This document shows, one piece after another, positions 1-8,077 of a stretch of 19,033 nucleotides of DNA. The DNA comes from an uncultured Porphyromonadaceae bacterium (GTDB taxonomy: Bacteria; Bacteroidota; Bacteroidia; Bacteroidales; Muribaculaceae). The position numbers and the translations under genes are program-made. The stretch spans positions 1-19,033 of the forward strand of contig CAMWUZ010000011.1 in the NCBI GenBank assembly GCA_947177595.1, written 5' to 3'. The notes under the pieces were generated by a model, which did not search any database, was not told where the DNA came from, and was given only the letters and a program-made list of their open reading frames with translations. Each line of letters starts with the position of its first letter. The stretch's first letter is position 1.

Positions 1-633
1 AAGTTTATTCCGGGAGCATTATTGCTGCTGCTTTTTAATTCTAACACATCAACATTTAAACTTGACTTTCCGGAGATAGTGATATGGTTAGCGGCTGCAT
101 ATCTTGTGGGTATTATCTGGGATCAATTGATGCGGTGGTTTACATCCTGCTTACGGCGCAATCCTTGCATGCTCAAGTGCTCACTTGAAAATCATAAAAA
201 ATATATTGAAAAACTGACGGGTGAAACAGAAAGCGCCGGTCATGCAGAAGATGATATTCAGAAAGACCCTGAAGCTATAAAATATGAGTATGATGATGCA
301 TATATTTTGCTTATGCGACACAATATGCTTGGTACAGTCCCGAAGCAGGAGGGACATGAAAATTTCCTGAGAAATATATGGGTGATTATTGTAGGCTTTT
401 TTGTAAAAGTCGTATTGTGTTGCCGTGGTGATTGTAATAATTGTAATATATGTGATTTACCCACCAACGATACGATACTTATGATTAGTCTTGTGGCATT
501 GATAATTATAGTCCCTATAGTATGGTTCAAGATACAAATGTCAATATATTTTACAGTATGGGATAACGCATACTGGACACAATACCAAATTTCAAGAAAA
601 AAGAGAATTAACAATAATACTGATATAAAATGA
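1..633 (+). CDS. Integral membrane protein of unknown function, 5'-truncated by the window edge
   Basis: I do not recognise this family. The frame is open from base 1 without a stop (reads KFIPGALLLLLF), so the TTG at 22 is probably internal and the true start lies upstream. About four hydrophobic segments are visible: one at the cut edge, one near bases 70-140 (EIVIWLAAAYLVGIIW), one near 375-420 (IWVIIVGFFVKVVL) and one near 472-535 (TILMISLVALIIIVPIVW). A charged, soluble-looking stretch of about 75 residues separates the second and third. Directly after the third is a Cys-rich loop, CCRGDCNNCNICD (bases 418-456), spaced like a metal or disulfide site. The tail is basic (SRKKRINNN). The stop TGA (631-633) overlaps the next gene's ATG (ATGA), suggesting translational coupling to the BspA-like surface protein. 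The region is AT-rich compared with the housekeeping genes downstream. Function unknown; the membrane location is the only firm statement. Confidence 0.75.
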   Translation, partial: KFIPGALLLLLFNSNTSTFKLDFPEIVIWLAAAYLVGIIWDQLMRWFTSCLRRNPCMLKCSLENHKKYIEKLTGETESAGHAEDDIQKDPEAIKYEYDDAYILLMRHNMLGTVPKQEGHENFLRNIWVIIVGFFVKVVLCCRGDCNNCNICDLPTNDTILMISLVALIIIVPIVWFKIQMSIYFTVWDNAYWTQYQISRKKRINNNTDIK

Positions 634-3600
634 AAACAATCTTAAGAACATTTCTGCTATTAGTTTGTCTTGCATTATCACTCTCCGCCGGTGCGGTTGA
701 TATTGATAATCTCAAGTATTACCTCAATGAAAAAGATTTGACGGCAACAGTTACCGGTTTGGTTGGCGGAAGTGACGCTGCGAGTGGTGATCTTATAATT
801 CCCGAATCAGTGACATATAATAATAAGACTTACTCGGTGACTTCAATTGAGCGAAATGCCTTCTATGGTTGCAGCGGCTTCACCGGCAGCCTAACCATCC
901 CCAACTCCGTCACTACAATTGGTAACTGTGCCTTCGAAGGTTGCAGCGGCTTTACCTCGATAACCATCCCCAACTCCGTCACCTCAATAGGTAATTATGC
1001 CTTCAACGACTGCAGCGGTTTAACTGCTGTATATATAGAATCTTTGGAGGCTTGGTATGACATAGATTTTGGTAGTAATAGAGCGAACCCAACTGAGTAT
1101 GCAGGAAATCTCTATTTAAATGGGGAATTACTAACCAATCTTGTTATTCCTGATTCAATCACAAAGATTAGACCATATATATTTAGTGGTTGTAGTTGCT
1201 TGACCGGCGACCTGACTATCCCCAACTCCGTCACCTCAATAGGTGATTTTGCCTTCTGTGGCTGCAGCAGCTTCACAGGTGACCTCACCATCCCAAATTC
1301 CGTCACCTCAATAGGTAATTTTGCCTTCGCAGGGTGCGGCGGCTTCACAGGTGACCTCACCATTCCCAACTCAGTTACCACAATCGGCGGCAGTGCCTTC
1401 TCTGGTTGCAGTGGTCTCACCGGCTCGCTCACTATCCCCAACTCCGTCACATCAATAAATTGGAATGCCTTCAACGGATGTGGTGGCTTAAACGGGACAT
1501 TGATTATTCCGGAAACACTAACAGAGATTGGAAATGAGGCATTCTACAATTGTATCTCAATAGACAGTATAATTTGTAATGCAACAATTCCTCCTCATAT
1601 TGACTATAATGCATTTTATAAAGTTTACGATAGTGTACGTGTCCTTACTGTACCGGATGGTTGCGTGCAGACCTATAGGAATGCAGACGGATGGAGTAGA
1701 TTTAAAAAGATAACAGATATTTCCGGTGATGAAGTAAGTATTCTCCAGTCTTATACATCAGACAATTTATATTATACCTTAAATAATAGCGATTTAACCG
1801 CCACAGTGTATGCTGCCGATGTGAAAAATACAAGTTCATCAGAAGTTGTAACAATTCCGGCATCTATTGAAGTTGATGGACAGGAATATGCTGTGACAAC
1901 TATTGGAGAGCATGCATTTCACTTTAGTCCTTTGCAGATAAATCCGGTTTTGCCGAAATCCATTAGAGTAATTAAAGAGGGGGCATTTATGCAATCCAAT
2001 AAGATTAAAGGAGACCTCATTTTACCTGACTCCTTGACATATATTGGAAAGGAGGCTTTCGCAGTATGTGATAAACTTACCGGAGATCTCGTTATACCTG
2101 AGTCGGTAAAGGAAATTGGAGATGCAGCTTTCCATAATTGTAGGGAACTCACCGGGAACCTTGTTATTCCGAAATCAGTCAAATCAATTGGTAATGACGC
2201 CTTCAGTTTCGGTAAGTACATGTCACTTAATATATTAAACCCGGATATTGAGATGGGAAATCTCACTTTCAAAGCTTGCTATTCACTTGAGGAGATCACA
2301 TTGCCGGAAGGACTGACCATACTCCCTGATTATACATTCTTATACTGTAGGTCGCTTAAACAAATCCAGCTTCCCCAATCATTGACATCAATAGGATATT
2401 CTGCTCTTGCGAGTACAGGCATAGAATCAATAGTCATACCGGAATCTGTGTCAGAAATTGGAGAATATGCATTCGGCAGCAATTATTCGCTTGAATCTAT
2501 AAATCTTCCTTCTAAACTATCCAAAATAGCTGGATATTTACTATACAATTGCCCCAATCTAAAAGAAATCACAATTCCGGCTGCACTTGACTCTATAGGT
2601 GAGAGAGCTTTTGAATGTGATACGGCTCTTTTAAAGGTGAATGTGGAGAGCTTGGAGCAGTGGAGCAAAATTAATTTCGCAAATGAAACCGCGAATCCGC
2701 TCTGCTATGGTGCTGAATTGGTGATAAATGGTAAGAGTGCGGAGGTTATTGAGGTGCCGGAAGAGGTCACTGAGGTAAAAGACTATGCGTTTGCCGGACT
2801 CAAAACCATTGTTGAGGTTGTTATTCCTGAGGTTGTGGAGGCTATCGGTACCGGTTCATTCATCGGCTGTTCCGGTCTTGAGAATATCAAGATTCCCGAG
2901 GCGGTGAAGAGTATCGGCGAGAAAGCGTTCAAGGCTTGCACCGGACTGACCTCAGCGATAATAGGTAAGATAATAGCACCCTCACGAGCTGCTGAGCCTG
3001 AACCTTTAGGCGAACTTGCCACCGTTCAGTCCTGCGCTTTTGACAGTTGCACAAGTCTTGCCAATGTTGCAATCGGCGCAAACGTGGCTATGATAGCAGA
3101 CAGCGCATTTATCAACTGTGATAAGATTTCGCGCGTAGATTGCTATGCTATGCTTGCTCCGGAGGTTGCTTCCACCGCTTTTGAGCAGGAGGTTCAGTCT
3201 TCGGCTGCGCTTCATGTGCCGGCAGGATATAGGGACGTTTACGAGGCATCGCCGGTGTGGAGCAAATTCACCACCATATTTGATGACCTCGCTGTTGCCG
3301 AGCGTCTGACAATGGACACCGAGAGTGTGGAAATAAATGAATCTGCCACACGACAGCTCGGCCTCAAAACAACTGTAAACGGCACAGTGACATGGACATC
3401 ATCAGCTGAAAACGTCGCTACCGTCAATGCAAACGGCGTTGTGACAGGTATCAAAGCCGGTACTGCTCAGATAATCGCGACTGCTCCTAACGGTGCACGC
3501 GCAACCTGCACCGTAACCGTAGTGAAACCTGCTGCGATTGATGACGTGGATTCGGATTTGCAGGATACGGTGCGCGTTGAGGGGAACAGCATCATTGCGC

Positions 3601-3713
3601 CGGAGGGTAGCGTGGTGTATGACCTCAACGGAAGGAGAGTCAAAGCTACCAACCTTGCAAAAGGCATCTACATAGTCCGTCTCGGCAGCAAAGCCGTGAA
3701 AGTCAGCTTGTAA
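630..3713 (+). CDS. BspA-like leucine-rich-repeat surface protein with Ig-like domain and T9SS-like C-terminus
   Basis: 1027 residues. It has an N-terminal signal peptide (MKTILRTFLLLVCLALSLSAGA) and many 23-24-residue LRR_5 (BspA/TpLRR-type) repeats with the core IPxSVTxIGxxAFxxC. The layout looks duplicated. Head cap 1 is near residues 25-70 (LKYYLNEKDLTATVTG), followed by repeats and tail cap 1 near 310-368. Head cap 2 is near 378-430 (LYYTLNNSDLTATVYA), followed by repeats and tail cap 2 near 833-880. Two related inserts carry SLEAW (residue ~138) and SLEQW (~674) with ANP and NG motifs. Residues ~891-968 form a bacterial Ig-like (Big_2) domain (VTWTSSAENVATVNANGVVT). The last ~55 residues (VVYDLNGRRVKATNLAKGIY) resemble type IX secretion sorting tails. 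BspA relatives act as surface adhesins binding host matrix or other bacteria; a surface or secreted location is inferred here and the ligand is unknown. The start overlaps the previous gene's stop. Confidence 0.93.
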   Translation: MKTILRTFLLLVCLALSLSAGAVDIDNLKYYLNEKDLTATVTGLVGGSDAASGDLIIPESVTYNNKTYSVTSIERNAFYGCSGFTGSLTIPNSVTTIGNCAFEGCSGFTSITIPNSVTSIGNYAFNDCSGLTAVYIESLEAWYDIDFGSNRANPTEYAGNLYLNGELLTNLVIPDSITKIRPYIFSGCSCLTGDLTIPNSVTSIGDFAFCGCSSFTGDLTIPNSVTSIGNFAFAGCGGFTGDLTIPNSVTTIGGSAFSGCSGLTGSLTIPNSVTSINWNAFNGCGGLNGTLIIPETLTEIGNEAFYNCISIDSIICNATIPPHIDYNAFYKVYDSVRVLTVPDGCVQTYRNADGWSRFKKITDISGDEVSILQSYTSDNLYYTLNNSDLTATVYAADVKNTSSSEVVTIPASIEVDGQEYAVTTIGEHAFHFSPLQINPVLPKSIRVIKEGAFMQSNKIKGDLILPDSLTYIGKEAFAVCDKLTGDLVIPESVKEIGDAAFHNCRELTGNLVIPKSVKSIGNDAFSFGKYMSLNILNPDIEMGNLTFKACYSLEEITLPEGLTILPDYTFLYCRSLKQIQLPQSLTSIGYSALASTGIESIVIPESVSEIGEYAFGSNYSLESINLPSKLSKIAGYLLYNCPNLKEITIPAALDSIGERAFECDTALLKVNVESLEQWSKINFANETANPLCYGAELVINGKSAEVIEVPEEVTEVKDYAFAGLKTIVEVVIPEVVEAIGTGSFIGCSGLENIKIPEAVKSIGEKAFKACTGLTSAIIGKIIAPSRAAEPEPLGELATVQSCAFDSCTSLANVAIGANVAMIADSAFINCDKISRVDCYAMLAPEVASTAFEQEVQSSAALHVPAGYRDVYEASPVWSKFTTIFDDLAVAERLTMDTESVEINESATRQLGLKTTVNGTVTWTSSAENVATVNANGVVTGIKAGTAQIIATAPNGARATCTVTVVKPAAIDDVDSDLQDTVRVEGNSIIAPEGSVVYDLNGRRVKATNLAKGIYIVRLGSKAVKVSL
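870..1490 (+). repeat. Near-identical 72-nt coding repeats within the LRR protein
   Basis: LRR units here are conserved at DNA level, not only in protein. The 18-mer TCCGTCACCTCAATAGGT occurs at 975-992, 1227-1244 and 1299-1316, the last two exactly 72 nt apart. CTTCACAGGTGACCTCACCA occurs at 1271-1290 and 1343-1362, again 72 nt apart. Bases 966-992 and 1218-1244 are identical over 27 nt. The tract is interrupted near 1021-1190 by a non-repeat insert. All units stay in frame and encode 24-residue LRRs (one 23-residue unit). Such identity suggests recent duplication or gene conversion and could drive repeat-number change. Confidence 0.85.
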
Positions 3714-3739
3714 TCAGATATCCAATTTAACTCCATATT

Positions 3740-3774
3740 ATTCCCGGAGCTATGGCTGCTTCGGGAATTTTTTT
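3740..3774 (+). terminator. Rho-independent terminator after the BspA-like gene
   Basis: An 11-bp stem, ATTCCCGGAGC (3740-3750) with GCTTCGGGAAT (3758-3768), contains one G-T pair and closes a 7-nt loop. It runs into seven Ts (3768-3774). It lies 27 nt past the stop at 3713 and separates this unit from the lysS promoter. Confidence 0.85.
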
Positions 3775-3793
3775 GTGTATTAGGGTATTTGTT

Positions 3794-3824
3794 TTTGCTA
3801 TGCAGGGATTAATATGTATTTTTG
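3794..3824 (+). promoter_or_regulatory. Bacteroidetes-type promoter of lysS-gpsA-pgi
   Basis: TTTG at 3794-3797 and TATTTTTG (TAnnTTTG) at 3817-3824 are 19 bp apart, matching the known Bacteroidetes -33/-7 consensus. Transcription would begin about 7 nt later, leaving a leader of roughly 20 nt before the ATG at 3852. A small dyad, ATTTTT-GCG-AAAAAT (3818-3832), overlaps the -7 element. Confidence 0.75.
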
Positions 3825-3851
3825 CGAAAAATTCATTTATTTAGGAAATTT

Positions 3852-5621
3852 ATGGCAACTAAGAATATCCTTGAACTCAGTGAGCAGGAAATCGTGCGTC
3901 GCGGCAGCCTCGAGGAGCTGCGGGCGCGTGGCATAGACCCGTTTCCCGCAGCAGAATATGTGGTAACGGCACATACCGAAGATATTAAGAAGGATTTCTC
4001 TGATGAAGCTCCCCGCCGTCAGGTGACTATCGCCGGCAGAGTGATGAGCCGCCGGATAATGGGTAAGGCTTCGTTTCTGGAGCTGCAGGATTCGGAGGGG
4101 AGGATTCAGGTGTATGTGAGCCGCGACGATCTATGCCCGGGCGAGGACAAGGAATTCTACAACACCGTCATCAAAAAGCTCCTGGACATAGGTGACTTTA
4201 TCGGAGTGGAGGGCTATGTGTTCCGCACCCAGATGGGTGAGATTACCGTTCATGCCGAAAAAATCACATTCCTCGGCAAGTCTCTCCGCCCGCTGCCTAT
4301 AGTAAAGGTGAAAGACGGTGTGACATACGATGCTTTTGACGACCCGGAGCTGCGCTATCGACGCAGATATGTTGACCTGGTGGTGAACGACGGTGTGAAA
4401 GAGATATTCCTGAAGCGCACAAAGGTGTATAACTCCATGCGCGAGTATTTCAACAGCGCCGGCTATATCGAGGTGGAGACTCCTATTCTCCAGTCGATTC
4501 CCGGCGGTGCTTCGGCACGTCCATTCATCACCCACCACAACGCGCTTGACATTCCGCTTTATCTCCGTATCGCCGACGAGCTTTACCTGAAGCGCCTGAT
4601 CGTGGGCGGATTCGAAGGTGTTTATGAATTCTCCAAGAATTTCCGCAACGAGGGTATGGACCGCACCCACAATCCTGAGTTTACAGCTATGGAGATTTAT
4701 GTGGCATACAAGGATTATAACTGGATGATGGATTTTACCGAGCGTATGCTTGAAAAGATATGCCTCGATGTAAACGGCACTACCGAGGTGAAGGTAGGCG
4801 ATAATATCATCAGCTTCAAGACACCTTTCCCCCGTGTCACCATGATTGACTCCATCAAGCATTTCACCGGCATCGACATCAGCGGCATGGATGAAAAGCA
4901 GCTCCGTGAGGTGTGCGGCAAACTCGGCATTGAAACCGACGAGTCGATGGGCAAAGGCAAGCTCATAGATGAGATTTTCGGTGAAAAGTGCGAGGGCAAT
5001 TACATTCAGCCCACGTTTATCATAGACTATCCTATTGAAATGTCGCCTCTCACCAAGCGTCACCGCAACAATCCGGAGCTGACGGAGCGCTTCGAGCTTA
5101 TGGTGAACGGAAAGGAGCTTGCAAATGCCTATTCCGAGCTCAACGACCCGATTGATCAGTATGAGCGCTTTGTGGAGCAGATGAAGCTCAGCGAAAAGGG
5201 TGATGACGAGGCGATGATTATTGACCATGACTTTATCCGCGCCCTTGAGTACGGTATGCCTCCTACATCCGGTATGGGTATCGGCATGGACCGTCTTGTG
5301 ATGCTGATGACAGGGCAATCTACTATCCAGGAGGTTCTCTTCTTCCCGCAGATGCGCCCCGAAAAGACCCGCAAGCGCGATAACGAGGCGGTTTTCGCCG
5401 AAGTGGGCGTGCCGGGGGATTGGGTTGCGCCGCTTCACAAGCTCGGAGTGCTCACTGTGGCTCAGCTCGCCACAATCGCTTCGGCTGGAAAACTTCAGCA
5501 GGAGCTCTGCGGACTCAACAAAAAGTTTAAGCTCGAACTGGCAAATCCGACCATTGACGATGTGAAGGGCTGGATTGCCGCTGCAGAGAAAAAATATCCC
5601 GCGGCAGAGGCGGAGGCTTAA
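3852..5621 (+). CDS. lysS: Lysyl-tRNA synthetase, class II
   Basis: Charges tRNA-Lys with lysine using ATP in the cytoplasm. 589 residues from the ATG at 3852. An upstream in-frame TTG at 3822 overlaps the -7 promoter element and cannot be used. An N-terminal OB-fold anticodon-binding domain starts near residue 58 (VTIAGRVMSRRIMGKASFLE). The class II catalytic core shows motif 1 (GYIEVETPIL), motif 2 near 264-283 (FRNEGMDRTHNPEFTAMEIY) and motif 3 near 474-486 (GMGIGMDRLVMLM). The protein is about 80 residues longer than a typical ~500-residue bacterial LysRS. The extra C-terminal part (from ~residue 505, after PEKTRKRDNEAVF) is predicted to be helical (LHKLGVLTVAQLATIAS) and ends in an Ala/Glu-rich tail. 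From recall, such extensions are common in Bacteroidetes LysRS. First gene of the lysS-gpsA-pgi unit. Confidence 0.97.
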   Translation: MATKNILELSEQEIVRRGSLEELRARGIDPFPAAEYVVTAHTEDIKKDFSDEAPRRQVTIAGRVMSRRIMGKASFLELQDSEGRIQVYVSRDDLCPGEDKEFYNTVIKKLLDIGDFIGVEGYVFRTQMGEITVHAEKITFLGKSLRPLPIVKVKDGVTYDAFDDPELRYRRRYVDLVVNDGVKEIFLKRTKVYNSMREYFNSAGYIEVETPILQSIPGGASARPFITHHNALDIPLYLRIADELYLKRLIVGGFEGVYEFSKNFRNEGMDRTHNPEFTAMEIYVAYKDYNWMMDFTERMLEKICLDVNGTTEVKVGDNIISFKTPFPRVTMIDSIKHFTGIDISGMDEKQLREVCGKLGIETDESMGKGKLIDEIFGEKCEGNYIQPTFIIDYPIEMSPLTKRHRNNPELTERFELMVNGKELANAYSELNDPIDQYERFVEQMKLSEKGDDEAMIIDHDFIRALEYGMPPTSGMGIGMDRLVMLMTGQSTIQEVLFFPQMRPEKTRKRDNEAVFAEVGVPGDWVAPLHKLGVLTVAQLATIASAGKLQQELCGLNKKFKLELANPTIDDVKGWIAAAEKKYPAAEAEA

Positions 5622-5648
5622 ACTGTACACCTTATTTGTTATATAACC

Positions 5649-6644
5649 ATGAATTTCCCCGGAACAGTAGCAGTGATGGGTGGAGGAAGCTGGGCTACCG
5701 CACTCGCCAAACTTCTGCTTGACAACTGCGAGACCATTCTCTGGTATATGCGGCGCGATGACCGTATCGAAGATTTCAAGCGTCACCGCAGAAATCCCGC
5801 ATATCTCAGCGATGTGGTATTTGACATTGAGAGAATTGAATTTTCATCCGACATCAACTATGTCTGCTCGCAGGCGGATACTCTTCTGCTTGTGATGCCC
5901 TCGCCCTATTTCAAGGCGCACGTGGATAAAATCCAGGTCGATATATCCGATAAATACGTGGTGTCTGCGGTAAAGGGCATTGTGCCTGATGACAACCAGA
6001 TAATCACCACATATATGCAGAAACGCTTTGGCGTGGATGTGAAGAAAACCCTGGTTGTGGCAGGTCCCTGTCATGCGGAGGAGGTTGCGCTGGGGCGCCA
6101 GAGCTATCTCACAATTGGCAGCCCCGATATTTTCATTGCCGAGAAGTTCGCGAACTGTCTGAGTGGCAAAGCCCTGAAAACCATCACTTCGACCGATGTA
6201 AACGGCATCGAATATGCCGCGGTGCTCAAGAATGTCTATTCTATCGCCGCAGGGATCGTTCATGGCTTGAAGAGCGGTGACAATTTCCTTGCCATGCTGG
6301 TGAGCAACGCCATACGCGAAATGGAGAGATTTGTAAATACCGTTTGTCCGCGACCCAGGCAGATCTGCGACTCGGTTTATTTGGGAGATCTGTTGGTGAC
6401 ATCATATTCGCGATTCAGCCGTAACCACAACTTCGGCGCAATGATAGGTAAAGGCTATTCGGTTAAGGCGGCGCGCATGGAGATGGAGCAGACGGCTGAA
6501 GGATACTACGGCACCAAATGCATCCATGAAATCAACGAGCATTATGATGTACCGATGCCGATACTTGACGGAGTGTATGATATTCTGTACCGCGGAATCA
6601 ATCCCTCCAAGGCAATCCGCGATATGGCGGAAACATTTATTTGA
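5649..6644 (+). CDS. gpsA: Glycerol-3-phosphate dehydrogenase [NAD(P)+]
   Basis: Reduces dihydroxyacetone phosphate to sn-glycerol 3-phosphate, the backbone for membrane phospholipids; cytoplasmic. 331 residues, normal for the family. The N-terminal Rossmann loop is GGGSWATA (residues 11-18). Family lysines are in AVKGI (K109) and in VLKNVYSIAAGI (K194, the presumed catalytic lysine). The C-terminal substrate-binding helical domain contains GDLLVTSYSRFSRNHNFG and EMEQTAEGYYG. The usual GPSHAEE segment reads GPCHAEE here, a mild variant. It begins 27 nt after lysS and ends 25 nt before pgi with no promoter or terminator between, so co-transcription is likely. No Shine-Dalgarno is seen before the ATG; the leader is AT-rich as usual in this phylum. 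Confidence 0.96.
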   Translation: MNFPGTVAVMGGGSWATALAKLLLDNCETILWYMRRDDRIEDFKRHRRNPAYLSDVVFDIERIEFSSDINYVCSQADTLLLVMPSPYFKAHVDKIQVDISDKYVVSAVKGIVPDDNQIITTYMQKRFGVDVKKTLVVAGPCHAEEVALGRQSYLTIGSPDIFIAEKFANCLSGKALKTITSTDVNGIEYAAVLKNVYSIAAGIVHGLKSGDNFLAMLVSNAIREMERFVNTVCPRPRQICDSVYLGDLLVTSYSRFSRNHNFGAMIGKGYSVKAARMEMEQTAEGYYGTKCIHEINEHYDVPMPILDGVYDILYRGINPSKAIRDMAETFI

Positions 6645-6669
6645 TATATAAAACCAAACATATTTACCT

Positions 6670-8019
6670 ATGAAAACTATTGGAGTAAACGTATCGTCTG
6701 TATATCAGACCGTAAGTGCGGACAGCATCAAGGCGCTTGATGCAGAGGCCCGGAAATGTCTTGAAACCGTTGACAAAGGCACCGGAGCCGGTAACGATTT
6801 TCTCGGTTGGGTGAATCTCCCCTCTACCACTCCCGCGGCGCTTCTCGATGACATTGAGGCTACTGCAGCGAAACTGCAGAAAAGCTGCGAATATGTGGTG
6901 TGCATAGGTATCGGCGGTTCCTATCTCGGCGCAAAAGCCGTCATTGAGGCGCTCAGCGATTCTTTTGCGGCATACAAGCTCTCTGCCGGAAATCCCAAAG
7001 TGATTTTTGCAGGTCAGAATATAGGCGAGGATTATATGTTCGAGCTTATGGATCTTCTCAGAGACAAAAAGTTCGGCATTATCGTGATTTCAAAGAGCGG
7101 TACTACAACCGAGCCTGCAATTGCCTTCCGTTTGCTTAAAGATATGCTTGAAAAGCAAGTGGGTAAAGCCAAAGCTGCAGAGCTGATTGTGGCTATTACG
7201 GACGAGAAGCGTGGTGCGCTCCGTCAGCTTTCAAATGAGGAGGGTTACAAGACCTTTGTTATCGCCGACAATGTTGGCGGTCGTTTCTCGGTGCTCTCTC
7301 CTGTCGGTCTTCTTCCCATCGCAGTTGCCGGATATGACATCAAGGCGCTCATGAAGGGTGCGGCAGATATGGAAACAATCACCGCCGAGCCCGGCGAGCA
7401 GAATCCCGCCCAGCTTTATGCGCAGACAAGAAACGCTCTTTACCGCGCGGGAAAGAAAACCGAGATACTTGCCAACTACTGCCCCAAGCTCCACTATTTC
7501 GCCGAGTGGTGGAAACAGCTCTATGGCGAGAGCGAGGGCAAGGACGGCAAGGGCATCTTCCCCGCATCAGTAGATCTCACGACCGATCTCCACTCAATGG
7601 GTCAGTGGATTCAGGATGGCGAGCGCACTATCTTTGAAACAGTGCTCACTCTCGAGCAGCAGGATCATGAAGTTATCGTGCCTACCGATAACACCAATCT
7701 TGACGGGCTGAACTTCCTTGCTGGCAAGCGCATCGACCAGGTCAATAAAATGGCGGAACTCGGCACACGCATCGCGCACATAGACGGTGGTGTTCCCAAT
7801 ATCGTCATCACTCTGCCGGCTCTCCGCGAGGAGTATATCGGTCAGTTGATCTATTTCTTTGAAAAGGCGTGCGGTATCAGCGGTTATATGCTTGGCGTGA
7901 ATCCGTTCAACCAGCCCGGAGTTGAGGCATATAAGAAAAATATGTTTGCTCTTCTCGAGAAACCCGGTTATGAAAAAGAAACGGAAGAGATGAAGAAACG
8001 TCTTGCCGACAACGCATAA
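6670..8019 (+). CDS. pgi: Glucose-6-phosphate isomerase
   Basis: Interconverts glucose 6-phosphate and fructose 6-phosphate in glycolysis and gluconeogenesis; cytoplasmic. 449 residues, the shorter bacterial form rather than the ~550-residue E. coli type. Visible motifs are GIGGSYLGAKAVIEAL (from residue 80), the sugar-phosphate-binding SKSGTTTEP (141-149), VGGRFSVLSPVGLLPIAVAG, the ESEGKDGKG segment with the presumed catalytic Glu, and the C-terminal signature GVNPFNQPGVEAYKK (409-423), where K422 matches the catalytic lysine. Last gene of the lysS-gpsA-pgi unit; a strong terminator starts 22 nt after the stop. Confidence 0.97.
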   Translation: MKTIGVNVSSVYQTVSADSIKALDAEARKCLETVDKGTGAGNDFLGWVNLPSTTPAALLDDIEATAAKLQKSCEYVVCIGIGGSYLGAKAVIEALSDSFAAYKLSAGNPKVIFAGQNIGEDYMFELMDLLRDKKFGIIVISKSGTTTEPAIAFRLLKDMLEKQVGKAKAAELIVAITDEKRGALRQLSNEEGYKTFVIADNVGGRFSVLSPVGLLPIAVAGYDIKALMKGAADMETITAEPGEQNPAQLYAQTRNALYRAGKKTEILANYCPKLHYFAEWWKQLYGESEGKDGKGIFPASVDLTTDLHSMGQWIQDGERTIFETVLTLEQQDHEVIVPTDNTNLDGLNFLAGKRIDQVNKMAELGTRIAHIDGGVPNIVITLPALREEYIGQLIYFFEKACGISGYMLGVNPFNQPGVEAYKKNMFALLEKPGYEKETEEMKKRLADNA

Positions 8020-8040
8020 TTAACGAGCGCTATAATTTAT

Positions 8041-8077
8041 TGCCCTCCGAGGTCAGTCCCTCCGGAGGGCATTTTTT
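8041..8077 (+). terminator. Strong Rho-independent terminator after pgi
   Basis: TGCCCTCCGAGG (8041-8052) pairs with CCTCCGGAGGGCA (8059-8071) with one bulged G and a 6-nt loop, followed by six Ts (8072-8077). The T-run flows into TTTG (8075-8078), which may serve as a -33-like element for the next promoter. Confidence 0.92.

Noticed and set aside
22..24. TTG as the real start of the first gene
   Set aside because: The frame stays open to base 1 and the residues before it are hydrophobic and continuous with the first membrane segment, so truncation by the window edge is more likely.
1112..1474. Minus-strand ORF within the LRR repeats, and similar ones at 1919-2272 and 2783-3022
   Set aside because: They are shadows of the repeat: their translations are themselves periodic and have no independent start signals.
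870..1490. CRISPR array or non-coding tandem repeat
   Set aside because: Repeats are in frame, differ at codon-tolerant positions, have no unique spacers and encode LRR units of a single intact protein.
3822..3851. Upstream TTG start adding ten residues to lysS
   Set aside because: It overlaps the -7 promoter element, so it would not be within the transcript; the ATG at 3852 gives the usual N-terminus.
4131..5786. Open frame of 551 codons antisense to lysS and the start of gpsA
   Set aside because: lysS and gpsA on the + strand are unmistakable through motifs and length. The antisense translation shows no recognisable domain and is rich in His, Leu and Arg as expected from reading these codons backwards; long antisense frames arise where codon choice avoids complements of stops.
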